Positions 22,198 to 37,100 of a stretch of DNA of 64,000 bases are shown here, piece by piece. The notes beneath the pieces were generated by a model, which was given only the letters and a program-made list of their open reading frames with translations, did no database searches and was not told the DNA's origin. The stretch spans positions 10,739,216 through 10,803,215 of the forward strand of contig NC_134433.1 in NCBI RefSeq assembly GCF_030867145.1, in the 5' to 3' direction. How positions within the stretch are numbered: position 1 is the first letter of the stretch; each line of letters starts with the position of its first letter. Made by a program: the position numbers and the translations under genes. The DNA is from Opisthocomus hoazin (taxonomy: Eukaryota; Chordata; Aves; Opisthocomiformes; Opisthocomidae).

Positions 22198-25100
22198 TCA
22201 AATGTAGATCACATCCGAGTCGTGCTGCTGAACCTACAGGCAAATCAAATAGGAAAAATCAGTTTCACCCTGAACTCTTACTTAAAGCAAAGTAACTCCT
22301 TTTGTTACAGCTCTTCCTTTACCTCCAACTCTGTAGCCTTTTGCTAAATGCTCTACAATAGCTTTTTCTTCTTAAAACAAGCATATTTGCCTCACCACTG
22401 CTATTTGGATTAGGTTAGTTTTAAAAGTTACCTCTACTACTTGCATTAGTAAGAGCTGTTTCCCCATCCGTTGCTACACTCATTTGTGTTCCTTCTAGTT
22501 CTACGCACACAACCCTGAAAATTCAGGTCTTGAATGTTACATACTAGAGCCTCTAATTGATCCTAAAAACCCTCGAGTTTTGTTTATATAAAACAGCAAA
22601 TACATCAAGCTTTCTTTATTCCCAATACCTTTCACAATTAGCATTGCTTAGAGAAAGCATATTTCCTTCCCGCTGTTCAACACTGCGTGCTCTTACAGCT
22701 CTTCTTGAATGCATACTAGATTCTCCATTCTAGTGAAATTTAAAAGCAGGTTTTTTTTCATAAGACCCAGCTCATTAGCCCTTCAGGACACTTTGAAAGT
22801 GAATACATTGGAAGAGAACTGAACTGTTAGAAGTCTAGGCATTTACTGGTATCTTACTCCCTGCCCTTTAAAACCAGAAGACAGGCACAGTACGTTTTAA
22901 GCTCTCTATACCTGGGAGCACATTCTCATTTCCAAGCCTGGCTGATAAAAATAAAATTTAACACAGATCCTACTCATGTGGGCATCTGTTTCATTTACCA
23001 AGGCTTACAGCTTTGCATTTCAGCTTGGATCATAAGTGAGAAAAAACAGGTGGCCTCAAGTTATAAACAGTCCCGAGTGATGTACCAGTGCAGGGTCTCC
23101 AAACTCCTGCAATAGCCATGGGTTTACTCGTCATTTCAGAGGCCGTGACAGAGCTGGACCAAACAGGTCCCTAAAACCAGACATTCTTTATCTCTCTGAG
23201 CTTTAAACTTTTAGTCACCATTTGGGAATTTACTTACAAATCTGATTACCTTTATAATCTGTTTTCTGGTTCCTGTGCCCACACTGTTGGCAACCAAGGA
23301 ATTTGCTTGAAAAGATGACTTTTCCACTGGCATTGTTTGTTGAATTTTGTGGGTACAAGGCCAGCTGCTTGTAGTATTTAACGAGTAAGCAGGGAAAGGT
23401 CTTTGAAGATTTATATCCAATGAATCTGCAGTTTCGAAGGTTTTCATCCATGACGGGGTCTTTAAAAGAAAAGAACTCACGGAAATTTAATACCTTCCCC
23501 ACATCAACACTCATTAAGCCAAAAAGAACATCAGATGCATAGTCAGAAAATAAAGGCCACCTTCCCTCACAACTTTTCCAAGCCTCCCTTCTCTCTCTAA
23601 AACCATTGACTCGGAGCCATTTTTGCTACATGTGGAACAATCTGAAAAGACAAAGCCAGCCCTATTCTTGCAGTGGTTCAGGAAGAGGCTGGGGTGTTTA
23701 TATAAATAACAAGAAGCTTATGACAAAAATCTGAGTTTAGTTCCTCACTGCCTAAAAAAATACACGAAGACTTTTATGACTTTTAGCAATCAAAGATCAT
23801 GAATGAGAATGTGATGCAAACTATGATGAACCACATTTAAATGTGTTAAGTTACAACAATTTAGTTTGCTCCAAGACCTTAAACCATTACTGTGATTTCC
23901 TAATCTGTAATATAAGATGATTATTTTTTCCTTATGGTAGTGGAATCCCGCCCAGGAAAAACTTCTTAGATTTTGTTTTGACATGAATTTTCATTGTCTG
24001 TGTTCATGCTTTTAATATTTTACTATCAAGGGTACTAAAGCATGTGCCTTGAACTGAAATATAGCAACTACCCTTGGCACACCCACACTATTCTCTTTTA
24101 TGGTTCATGCTGAAAAAAATGGCAGGTATTTGAAGTACATACATTTCCTAAGGAGCGATCCAAGGATCCCAGTACTTCATTCCAATGAGAGTAAAGCCCA
24201 GACTGTTTTTCTTCTAGTTTCAAAGCATGAATTTCAGACTTCAGTTCTTTCAGTCGATCTTCGAATTTTCTGCTCTTTTCTAAGTAGTCTAGCCTGTAGT
24301 CAACACATTGGAGAAAAAAAAAAAACACTTATTGGCATGACATAGCTCAAGAATAGGTGTGTGTGGAAGGAGGAGAGAGGAAGTTCTTTATTTCATTTTG
24401 GTTTTTTGATAGGCAAAATGAAGTCTGGCACGTGTCAGCCTGACTCCCCTGACCCAGTGAGAAGGGGCTTCACTTCCACCCTTTCAGCATTCACACATTT
24501 ACTAGCTTTTTACCAAGTATTTCCTTCCAGACCAAGAGAGGAAAAATGTATCAGATCAAACCAGTACCATACTTCAACACTAGAGGGAAACTTCTGTCCT
24601 CTAACACGCTGTTACTCCAATGTACTTTGCCCCCGACATAATGCTCTTCAAGACAGAAGCTTGGTGCCACCAGAACACTCTTCCTTTGTGTAAATAACTA
24701 GTCTTACAGACATAATCCACACCAGCTCAGTAAAAGGCCTCCAGCCATATGTACAAGTAGGAGGCCATCCTGAGTTAAAAGGATGAACTGTGATTCCCAG
24801 AGATTAATTTTCCTTTCTGTGCTTTCCATGATTAACATTCTCATTTATTTACACCATAAGCATACCGATACCTCTCTCTCTCTATCTCAAAGGATAGTCT
24901 CTTGAGGTCAATGTCCTTCAAATCCAGCTTTATGGATCCTTTGTCAAAGTTGGCATCTCTGGTGTCAGTTGGTGAGTATTGCGGGTACTTGACCATGTGC
25001 TGAAAAAGGCAACCCAAGCACTGTCAGTAACATCTGATTGTTTGATTTGGGGTTTATCTCCCCAGCTTCCATAAGAATGCCATGCTGAGCCATTTCATAA

Positions 25101-28100
25101 GTTACCCATGGATTCTGAAACACAGATGCTCCTGCAGCCCTGCCCCTCTACCTGAGTGGCCCCAGATGAACTGCTGAAGCCCACAACCCATAGACCCAAG
25201 GGCAGAGCAGTATCCTGGCTGCAGTGTTCCTCTCTATTTCAGCAGAGAATGGAAATCCATAATCAGCAAGACTGGAGCAGAAAATTGAGTTTGAGCACAG
25301 TCTTAGTGCTGCCTTCTTGCTGGCGACAGCTTCATCTGCTTTGCCTGAAGACACTCACGGGTAATTCACATGCCAAGACAGCACAGCTGGCTCAGTACAA
25401 CCACCTCCACAAAGTATCATCTGACTGAGACAGCACAGAGTCAGTAATAGGCATGAATGCAGGCAAGACAATCTCTGGTCCTTCAGTCCCAACACCAGTC
25501 CTGTTCTTTTTTCTTGCCTTTTTTATCACCCTGACTCACAGCTATGAACAAATACAACTTCCATCCTAGCTACACTGTGTTTAAGCACCAGTTGGTCCTA
25601 TAGGTGTTTGTCCCCCATCTGAATGCAGACTTGCCACTGCTCAGCTTGGAGGCTGTAAAAATGCAATCAACATCTGACTGTCTCTGAAGTGGTGCCCAGT
25701 AGAACAGAAACTTACAGGATAATTAAGCCTGGTTATGTCTAAGAGTTTCTGCTTCGCTTTACGTTCAGCCTCTCTGGCTTCATGCAGATCTTGTTTCAGA
25801 TGCTCTGCTTCCTTGGCTCTGCAAGACAAATATCCTGACGTGAATAGCTGATGATTTCCAGTATAAAGCAACACATGGATTTCAGGGCTGTTCACCTCAC
25901 TAGCTTCCACAGAACAAGATCTATTACTATGAGTGATTCCTTTACCCAAAGACACTTGAGGTAGGATGGTCACATGGAAAACTAACTCAACACAGCATGA
26001 CACATGCTTTCAAAGGCAATCCTGCACAAACTGGCTGAATTAAGATGTTTTTCCTACTCCTAATTTCCATGGGCTCAGTTACGACCTGCTGATACAGATT
26101 CTCCAGGCTGTCAAAGATCCTCCCTGAGGTGGGGAGAGGTGCAACATATCTGCTCTTTATTTTGGCAAGCTTGTTGGCAGTATCCCAAAACCAAACAGAA
26201 GGCCCTTAATAGCAAGGTTAAACATTCTGTCAACACTGGTCTGCTCTGCATCTTTGGGCAGCACAGTGTTAGGGAACGTCCAGACACTTAGAGTGGTTTA
26301 TATTCCGCATTAGTTTACCTGGTTTACACTTCTCAAAGATCTGAAAGAGATACCAGAGGCCATAATTTGGTAGTGATGAACAAAAACAGCCTCATAACTC
26401 ACAGGGTATACAGACTGTTTAAATTTAGAAAGCTAGGTAGCCAGTGCTCTTTTGATAACACTACATAGAAAATGCTTCTGCATTCTGGATCTTTAATAAC
26501 AAAGACCTCTAAAGGCTTGCATCTGACCCTCTGTAAACTCCTCGACCTGCATCACAACCACTGGTACCAGGTGGAACAAACAAGATCCAAGAAGGCTTAG
26601 TCACTCTGAGGAGTTGCTTTAGAAACAATCCCTCCCTCACGGGCTTAGCTCTGAGAAAAACGGCACACTCTCCACCCAGGCATCCCAGCAGGAACCACAC
26701 AACACCACACACCTCCGGTCAGACTCCTTCACCAGCTTCACTGCTATCAGCTCTGCCTCCCGCATCTTTTGCTCCATCAGGCGTTTCTCCTCCTTGGTTT
26801 TCAGAGCTGTGATCTCCAGCCTCTGTCGCTCTTGCTCAGCTTCTGCAGCATTCTGGGCCAGCAATTTTGCCTCTTCCTCTGCAATCTGAGCTTTCTCAGC
26901 CAGCAACTCCGCTGCTTCCTGGGATCGGAGCTAAGAGGAAACAATTTTTCTCAGTTACCCTGTCTAGTATCAACAAAATCACCCCTGCAAGAAGAGGACA
27001 TCTCTCCCCCAAAAGACCAAGAAAATATTATTCCTTAAAATAAAAAGTATAGTCAACATAATTGTAGGGTGTGCTGTTCTTCACCTGCTCCAGAAGTGTC
27101 TAACTTCTTTCCTGCCTCTCATCTCTACAAAGCAAGGAAGCACATTTACTTAGAGTTAGACATAGACAGCAACAAAAACTGAAGTTGGTTCCTTCAGTTG
27201 CCAGTGCTCCATGCCCCTTTCACCCAGTTTCAGCTTCAAGGGCGCTTCCTTCGTTCCCTCTTTGCCTGAAGAAAGCACTGTAAACCAAATACAGGGAGCA
27301 AAAGGCTCACATCAGATGGAGGCTATGGCAGATCAATTCTCAGGTAGTCGAGCATGCCCTCTTCACCAGTGCTCAGAAACTCTCCAGCATTGTCTGAGCC
27401 ATAATTCCTGGTGTCTCATAGGAGCCATAAGAAAAAAGCTTCCAAACCAAGAAAGCCCATCAAGCACAAGAATATTCAGATTAACATGCTACTCACCAGG
27501 GCCTCGTTGGCCTGCCTGGCTTCATCTTCCAACTGGAAAAGACGCCTTTCCAGCTCTTCTTTGGCTCGCTCAGCTTCTTCTCGGAGCTGCTTCTCCCTGG
27601 CCAGCCTTTGATTCTCCATCTGGGAACAGAATGAGCAATGCCACGTTTGTGGGTTTGCAGCAGAATCTCATCTGGGCCTGAGGCAGCACAGCAAATGAAT
27701 CTAATGAAGAATGGGCTGATCTCTAGCTGGTGGACTGATATTCACCAGAGATGCAACGCTGAAGCTGCTTGCATTTTGCAGCACTGAACTCCTCTAACGG
27801 GTAATACTGGTTATTTCAGACTGCTAGGAGAGCACTTGGATCGACCTGTTATGTCCCCCAAATCTTTGCGATCACCTATTCAGTTTCACAAACATCACTT
27901 ACATCCTCAGATGCTGCATACACACTAGAGCTGTTCTCACATTCAATCCTGCTGCACTTTCTCACCTCCCACACACATATTGATGCAATGCATGGACAGC
28001 AAGGGCACCAGCTGGAATAATAATCAGTGTTTGCAGCAACAGAAGGGCAGAAAATCTACCTTTTTTCTAGCTTTTTCTTCCCTGGCTTGTGCTTTCATTT

Positions 28101-31100
28101 GCTGGATCTCTATTGAGTCCACTTTTCGTCTCCTCATAAATAGGTCGTGGTTTCCAATGCACAGCTGCAAAATCTGGATAGGAAAAACAAAGCAAATGCG
28201 ATTTTGATGTACTTGTGCCCCAGCCAGAGGGACAAAGAGCCCTACATGGGCCTCACAGGACAGAAGCTGACAGTTCCGACTTCAGAACAAATGCTGGCAG
28301 TTGCTTCCCTTACAAGAAAGTCAGCACCCAGGGCAGGCTCATACCCAAGTACATCATAGTTAGAAGAGTTCATAACAACATGAGCAGTTCTGTCTGTCCA
28401 TCTCACTCTGGTTCCATTTTCCTGAATAAGAACAGGCAATAGATCTAGGCCAAGAGTACACAAGATGTAGCTGTGGGAATGCTCACCCGTGATGACCCCT
28501 CCACAAGCTCATTGAGAAGCAAGTCAGCCCCTGTGGTTGTGTTAGCAAGCAATCAGTGATGATACAATTAGCCAGCTGGTTAGATCCCTTCATTGTTGCT
28601 TCTCCCAGAAAAGGGAGAGGCAGTAGCTGATTTATAACCCACAGCAGCCTGATAGGTAGATGCTGCAGTGGGTTTGCACCTTTCCATATGCTGCATCCTA
28701 TCCCCTTCCAGCATCAGGATTTCCCTTTGTGATTTGGGCCTTCTTTCACATCTTGCTTTCCACCCACCATCCCCCCTTCCCAGAGAGGACAAACATATGC
28801 ACCCTGACTTCCCAGGCAGAACAATCCTCAGGAAAATACATGCAGAAACTCCATGCTCCCTGGCCTCTCCACAGATTTTACAAACAACATTTCTCATTCA
28901 GGTATCAGTCAGTATTACCAGGCTCAGTTTTGAAGAAGCAAAACAGGACACTTACCAATTTGTTCACTTTGAGTTGAGAGGAAAAGAACTTAAAGACTTC
29001 TGCTTTTTTATCAAGTGGTTTAATAGTTAACTATATAGGCAAAAGGAAAAAAAAAAAAAAGAAAGGAAACACAGTGAAGAGAAGGAAAAACAAAGCTGAA
29101 ACTATTAATACCAAGGCAAACTTCAGCCCATCTCCACTTCTCTCCACTTATCTCCAGGGAAGCAGTTATTTATGCCACAATGTCAGGAGAGTGATGCAAA
29201 AGTGTTCTGCTCAAAAGAATCAGAACCAGGGCTGCTGTTACACAGGTTCCTCATCTGCTCCCGTAGCAGGCTATGTTAGCAGATAAAGCCTCCCACAGAC
29301 CGACCCCGGTGCCAGTTTGGATGGCGATTTTCATAATAATGCCACCTGTGCATCGCAAACTACACTAAGAACACTGGAACAAGCACTGGTTATCAGGAAA
29401 AAAGAATGCATTACTAATCCCCAGAAGTAGTCATATTCTAAAAGTCAGGGAGATGTCAGACACCTCTCTGAATACCAATCATTGCAGGTTTAAACAAAAT
29501 GTACAAAGGGCCTGAAGGACTTGTTCTTCCAACCATTCAGATAACAGTCCCAGAGCTCCTGCTTTCCTACATTTTCAGTCATATCTCCCAAATTGTTTCC
29601 AGAGGACACGAAGGGCTTTTCATGCTGCCAGGTCGGTACACACTGTTTCATTTCACATGTTGTGCTCACTTTGGCTGCATAACAAAATACGGCTCCATTC
29701 TTTAAGATCCTGTTTTCTGTGACTCATGGGTTAGCTAGCACTCTATTCCTATAATTCATTTACAATGCAACGTATAATTTCAGGCCATCTGAGTCACCAA
29801 GATCATGATGTCCTACAGCTCATTTCACCCCATAGGTAACAACTGGTTGAATCTGTTGCCTTGTGATGAACAGGGCTGTGAATGCGTCACTGAATATAGT
29901 GGAGCTTTAATATAGGGCTGCCCAATTTCCCAACAATAGGGAGTTAAAGCAGTTTATTCACAGACGAGAGGAGAAGTTTCATGTCACGCAAGGACCAAAA
30001 ACTTTTTGGAGGCAGAACTCCTGTAGGCTGCCCTGCCTGATTCAGTGTATGCACACTAACTCTGGACAACAAATCTCATCTCCCATGTTTTTCAGAAGGC
30101 CCACAAGAACATGGAACAGGCTATGCTGTCCTTTGGCTGACAAATTCCAGGTATTCCAGTATCAATGGAGTAGTTCTGGTTTTGTTTTTATGATTATAGC
30201 CTTCCATGTAGCCACATGATTTGTAATGAAGCTAAGTTTCACCCACTCCCTATTGTACTTTCTACAAGAGATGGGCTCTGAAATCACAGTGAAATTGCAA
30301 TGGTAGGGTTGTGCTGAAGACCAAAGTCATGCACTGAGGAACTGGCAGAATTCAGGCAGAAAAACATGAACATCTCCCTGCATGTCTTCTCTTGCCAGTA
30401 TGCTTCAATCCTCATCTACAAGGATAGCTTCTGCATATGAAAATGGCATTAAGTCTTTACAGATCACCTAATTCCTGCTGGGACAACCAAAGAAGCTAGT
30501 CACAATGGCAGTCATAATATCTATGTTTTTCAGATATCAACACGCTTGTTTTGCAAAGGACAAGCAGCAGGGAAGGAACCAGAACAGTGGGCTCCACAAG
30601 TCTGGAGAGCTCAGAGCAGCCTCTGGCTCCTAGGGGAGCTGAGGTTATGCAGCAGATCTGAAAGGCAGGTCTGTTATTTTTAGTTTTGTAACAAAACTCC
30701 CTAGGATTTTCCCCTTCTCCCCCAAATTATTTAAACAGAGACAGCTTTCAGCCTGTTCCAAGAATCCCAGTCCACACCCATGCCCATATAAAAAGAATAA
30801 TATATCAAAGCCATCATACCTCTTTCTCACTATAGGAAATGTTTCTAATAGCACTCCACTCGAAGGACTTATTTGGAGAGAACCTGTTGTTAATGCTGTA
30901 GATATGAATACCTTTGGCATCAACTCCAAGTAGGAGATCCGTATGGTTTTTATTTTGCTAAAAAACAGATATCAGTAAAAACCATTTATGGTGACGTTAA
31001 ACAACCACAGACAAGAATGATGCTTACTCTAATACATTGATATTTATCTGTATTTTTAGGAAATTTATATTTTCACAAAATATTATGAATGTTGTCACTG

Positions 31101-34100
31101 CTAGCTAATAAACCCAGTCCTCTAGATTGACTATGGCAGCTCAAACTTTTAGTTTCTTTCTCCTTCTTCCTATTACATACCCAGAGCTACTCAAGACCTT
31201 TGTCAGATTGCAAAACATTGATTTTGACTGCTTTATTCACCTACTCATTTAGCAGGCAAGTCAACCAAGTCAGGACAATCAGTACACAGCCCACCATCAG
31301 CAGAGAAAAGCAGAAGCCAGGTGTCCCCATTCCTAACTCCCTGGAGGATTTTAAAATGACAGTACCATCACCTAAAGCAATTGAAAACTGCTAAAATAAA
31401 GCACTTACAGCAATTGGAAAATAATTGACACCATACATCTCCAAGTCTTGGGCAATTTTCAGGTAGTTCATCTCAGCTTCATCCCTAGAGAATAAGGGAT
31501 GATTATACTTCGAGATTCCTTTCCAACCTTTCTGTCCTAGCTGACACTGCAGTTCCCACTTAGAAAAGAACAGGCAATCTGGTTCTTTGTACTTTCTTTA
31601 ATTTTGCCATCTTACTCTCCACAATAGAAAAAGGATAATAAACCAGCATCTCTCCAGAATAAAGACAGTAAAGCTCTACCTATCTTGAATCACGTATAGT
31701 GCAGTCTTTTTAAAAATTCAAGTCCAGTCTTATCCTTGGGTTATTTTTGCCACTCCATTATTATTGTGTCTTGGAAACCTACCCTACCATTGTTTTTCAT
31801 GACACAAGGATATTTGCTTCAGGAAATTAAGTTCATTGAGAAATGAGTTCTGAACAAATACTAAACAGAGTGTTGGGCAGACGCCAAAGCAGGGTGAGAA
31901 TCTCTCCACCCACCGTTCTCCCTTCAAGGTGAGGCATCACTAAGTCTTGAAGAAAATATTCAGTAAAAATAATGCTAAGAAGCATCTAGAACAGCCAAAG
32001 AGAAATTGAACCAAAATATTAGGAAAGGCTGCCTCTAGGTGCCAACAACTCCTACTTCTTATTTAACTGAATTTCCAGGCATGCTGAGTATCTTGAAGTA
32101 GCTGAATGTCCACATGCACTGGCACCAAAACTCAGTCCTAGAACCATGATGCCATGTTTGTACTGTTTTGGTTCCTTGCTAAGTACACTGACACCCTTTT
32201 CAGCCATGATTTTCACAAGGTATAAAACATATCAGATTCATTCTTCTCATTCTAGGGGAAGACTGGTGTGATATGGCTCCAGAAAGGCAACTCCAGGTAG
32301 TTAATGGCCTTAAATGAAAAGGCTAAACTCTGAGGGCTAAATGCAAATTCAACACAACTCAAACTTTCTGGAGAAACTTCACTCCGCATGGACTCTGGTG
32401 AGACAGGACTCCTGCTTTAGATATGTTAGGTCATGAATCTCTGCAAGAGCCCTCAGCTTCTGTTCACTTCAAAGCAACTCTAGTTTACTAGCACTTGGAG
32501 CCCTACACAAGACACTTTTTACCCCAGATTAGTGGGTGTTTTTGTCCTTAGTTATAAATTAACCTACTAACACACAGCTTGGAAACCAGTATTTCTTTGC
32601 TCACTCTACAAAAGCCAAATTTCACTGAAGATGGCAAATAATCAGTTACTGCAATGTATGAGATTTCCAAAGAATTAAATTATTTTAATACCTGGCGATA
32701 CCCCTGTGCTCAGCATACCAAGCAGTAATCTTTTCTTCCCACATCTCTGCTGTCAGCTGATACTGCCTGAGGACCTACAGAGAAAGGAAGGAGTCTGGTT
32801 TCCTTTGAAGATACAAACACATGCACTGCCTCTCCCAAGCAATGTGAATGCAGCAATGTAGTTCACAGCTCGGTCATTTTGCCAAGTTCAGGGCAGACGC
32901 AAACAGTTTCTGACGCTCTGGTTAATCTCACAGCAATATGTGTTGCAAAGAGTAGACTCAAAGATTTGGTTTTATATAGAATAAAGACTTACCCTTTTGG
33001 GTAAAAGTTCATCATGGGCTAGAAAGCCTGGCTCGTGAAAATTTGGGTCATAGTCACCGTACTGTCCAGGAAAAGAAAAGATACTTCAGTTTGTTAGATG
33101 CAGAACACTGAAGAACTTGTTGCTTGCATAATCTGATGGATCACTTGAGGCAGATTTTCTTTTGCTTCTCCCATATACAGGGTAACACATAATAAACGGC
33201 TCCCCTCATCTGAACTGTCCGTGGAAGTTAGTTCCACCCTTTTTGCTGTGCACATGGCTTCAATACAGCCACTCAGGTGGCCTATAAACTTCGACTTCAG
33301 TCCTAGCCTGCAGCTCTTGGTAAGTGCAGATATGAAGAAATCTCCCATGACATCATACCCTCTCCCTTGAACTACAGGCTATGTTCAGAAGTGTAAGCTC
33401 CCCTATTCCCATAGCCTACTGCATACAGGCTGGGCTGCTGCAGAGGGCCAGCCCTGCTAAGAGTTTGCGTTCACCTCCTGCCGTTGTGTAAGTCTGGCTC
33501 TTGGTGTCATGAGGTGAACAATGTGCTAGAAGATACTAAAAAACATCATGTCATTCCATTGTGAGCTCTGGTATCAGCACCTGCTGTACCCATGGTTTAA
33601 AACGGGAAATAATTCTAGCTCGGAGAAAGATTACACTAAAATGTTAGGTCCAAAAAAATCCCCCTAGATTGCGAAAGCATAGTATATAATACCAAAATCC
33701 TTGCAGTGGTAACTAATGCTTATTTTTCTAGCTGCAACTGTACAACCCAGGATGATCTACTTTAACAGCAAATTTTAACACTGCTGTGTTTTACATGCCA
33801 CCACGTATATGTATTTGTATATGTATTGGTTAAAAAAAAGGGACAATAAAAAAGAGCACTTATATGCAAACCTTGGCCTGAACAGCATAAGAAGCCAGTA
33901 AAACTGTTGCTTCTGGAGAACAATAGATTTCCTCATCCAGTATTTGTTTCTTAACCTAAATCAAGGGAAAAAGGGAGCAAATTAAAGAAGCTTGAAGTCA
34001 GGACAAATGCCAGGCTTGAAATGAAGCTAGACATGCCCAGACTATAACTTGGCACCAAATATCACCATTATGAGTTAGTAACAGCAACAATAAAATGGTA

Positions 34101-37100
34101 TTCAGAAACACAGGAAGCCGTTATTTAGCGTTATATTCAATTAAAAAAAAAAAAACAACCTTCAAAAGTTAAAGCGTCTTAATTCTAAGTTCATAGAAAT
34201 ATCAGACAGCTATCTCCAAACATACATATAAAGAATCCTGAAAAAGAATGTGTTATAAAACACGAATTTTATTGTCTGCACTTCATTCCTTTTAACAATT
34301 CTTTTTCTTCCTGATTCAGAAAAGTTAGCTTTTCAACACGTAAAATATCAAATTTTAGCATGGAAGGGACCTCTATACATCTAGACAAAACAAGTCCAAC
34401 TAGACCAGATCGCTCAGGGCTGTCCAGCTAATATGGCCAAGGGCAGAGACATACTGAAAACCATAATAGTATGTTCTCAAGCTGGATTCAAGAATGAGAG
34501 AATAATGGAGACCCCACAAAGGGAAGCTGACTAATAGAGCACTTAATTTATTCAGTTACAGTGCTCTAAGCACAAAAAAATAGGCGCTTAAAAATAAAAG
34601 CTAGGTATAAATGGTAAAGATTCTTTTAACATTCTTTTCATTTTAATAATCGATGGTGCTACCAAGATCAGAGGTGTAATAGTTTCCAAGATGTTGCTTG
34701 ATTTTAAATCAGTTGGGCAATTTTTACTTGAAAACCTAAAGAGGGAAGGGGAAATCAATCTTCACAAATCCTCCTCTCAAGAGTAATGTATTTAGCCTAC
34801 CAACAAGCACAAGATAAGAAAATTTTGCATAATGCACCATCTTAAACATTTCCAAAAAGAAAAATTACTTGAGATAGCACTGAGCTATCTTTACAAATAC
34901 ACTTTGGCACTGTAGGTACTGTGAACTAAAATGAACCATCAGGAAAGTTTTTCTTTTAAATTCAGTCTCTGGTGAGCACAATATATGAACCTGAGTTATA
35001 GTACAGAGAAAATTCTTTCTAAGCTGTTAAAATGGAAAGAATGAAAAGACTGAAAAGACTTTTCTTCCAAATTGGAAAGCTCCAGCTTTCATACTCCATG
35101 GTGCAAGTCATACGTTTCAGAACTTAGAACCTGAATCCCCCATAAGCATCTGGGGTTTTCTGATCAGTTCTTACAAGGACATCTTGTTATACTTCCTTAC
35201 AAAGGTGCAAATTACCTAATCTTTACACAGACAACATTTAGCTTTAGTCATTTACATTTATTCACACATTTTGCAAAAAGCTGTTATGCCACATTAATTT
35301 GTAAAGGTCTGAATAGTCAAGTAGAGCTGAAATCTGTACGCATCCAGATGTCTGTACATGTTTTTCCTATTAGCATCCAGGTGTGATCTTAAGTTCTTAT
35401 AGACAGGAAACTTTGCAAGTTCAAATTTGTTTCAGCCTTGTTTTTCTACTTTGGAATGAGAAGAATTTGCTAATTGCATATCTGCTAGTCAAGGCAGGTT
35501 CAAGAAGAAAAGAAAAAAGTGGAAAAAAAATCAAGATTAAAAGACTAGGAAAAGAGTTCTGCCCCTCTCATTCCTTTCCAAAATTAGCTTAAGAAACAAA
35601 TTGCCAAGTGGTTAAGGGTTCTGGATGAAGTTCTAGTTAGTATATTAACCCTCGGAACAACAGCATTTTCCCATTACTTCATTAACACATCCTCCTCAGG
35701 GAACAAGTGTATTTACTGTGTTTATTTACAGATGCAGACTGAATTTATTCCATACACCCAATCTACTTGCACAGACACATACTACTGAAAGCTACCAGAA
35801 CAAAGCAACACCAGAAGGCTGTAACGTGCAGAGGACCCCACAGCAATTCAGAAGAGAAGCTGGATGTCGCAGACATTGGAACGAACAGCTGACCAACAAG
35901 TAACCATCCAAAACTCAATGCTTGTATACTTATTGGAGTAAGCGGAGCCCCAGCATGGCTTTTATTAGTTGATGCATCTTTTGATAACAAAGCATTGCAC
36001 TCCAAGAATTTGCTCCTTTATCTACTTTTTAATGTAGCTAAGAGCACTCTAACAATTTCTGGGACAAAAGAAAAACAAGTGGCAAATAAGAAAGCTGCCT
36101 CTGCAAAGCAACCAGCATCAATGCATGTGTGGGGTTAACTTTATTACTTTCACTGGCTTCCATCTCATGGAAATTTGTAAGAACCACTATGGTGTACAAG
36201 CCAAGCTGTTTTTACACAGCTAACAACTCTGTTCTTGTGCACAGTACTGCTGTCCTGCAGGTCCTCAGTAGCTGCTCCTGTGGTAGAGCTGAAGTGCGTT
36301 CTGTTCTCTGTAGTGAAGAACTGGCAGGGCTGGGGATTTATTCTGCTAGCATGAGTAGCAAGCACACAGTTCAATGGGGTAGAGAAGACAATTCAACCTG
36401 GCTAATTTGACTGGCAGAAGTCAGTGTGTGCAAGTCTGGAAGTTTCAGAATACCAACACCACACCAAGGGAACAGCACTTCTCGTCCAGGGGCTGTTGGA
36501 CAATGTGATGCCTCCAGACTGCATCTTTAAAGGGATCACACATTGTGGTGAACCTTCTGTTTGAGTAGTAGCTGTGTATGCTGCTCCACTCCTTTTGAAA
36601 CTTGCTAGATGAGCAAACCTATCTTTCAGGATGGCTATCAAATTCTATGATCTTTTTTACCTACAATCCAAAATGAAGATCTAAGAACAGGTTAGGGAGT
36701 TCTTGTTTTCTAGTGATTGTGCCTTCTACAGTCATACATAACCAGATCTCCCAGCAACCACCTAGACTATTTTTAGGAACTCACAAGTTATAGTTTCAGG
36801 GATAGGCTGTAGTCACAGGTCTTGTTCCATCTGCAGCTGATAGGGGTGAAAAAACTTACTGTTCCCAACTGCTTATCACCATTCCTTCCCTATTCTCCAC
36901 CTTCACAACTGCCACACTGTAATTGCTTGTGTAGTCACTCCCCCACGCAGTGCATACATCTAATAACAGGCCTCTTCCAGTTCTGCTCATTTTGAAAGAA
37001 CTAGGTTAGGGAATGGTTACACAAGAGGTTACACCAGCAGTCTAAGATGTCGATGACAATGAGCTGTTGAGACTCCCTTCATCCAACTTAACTACAGCCA

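Noticed and set aside
22302-22340. Minus-strand [11 protein letters not shown] followed by a stop, recalling the AFFEEL end of merlin
   Set aside because: The nearby CTACAG acceptor gives the wrong phase for a join to exon 15 or 16, and only EEL plus the stop matches. Probably coincidence.
36540-36655. Possible CR1 tail (ATTCTATGATC)
   Set aside because: Only about ten bases match, with no upstream CR1 3' UTR sequence.
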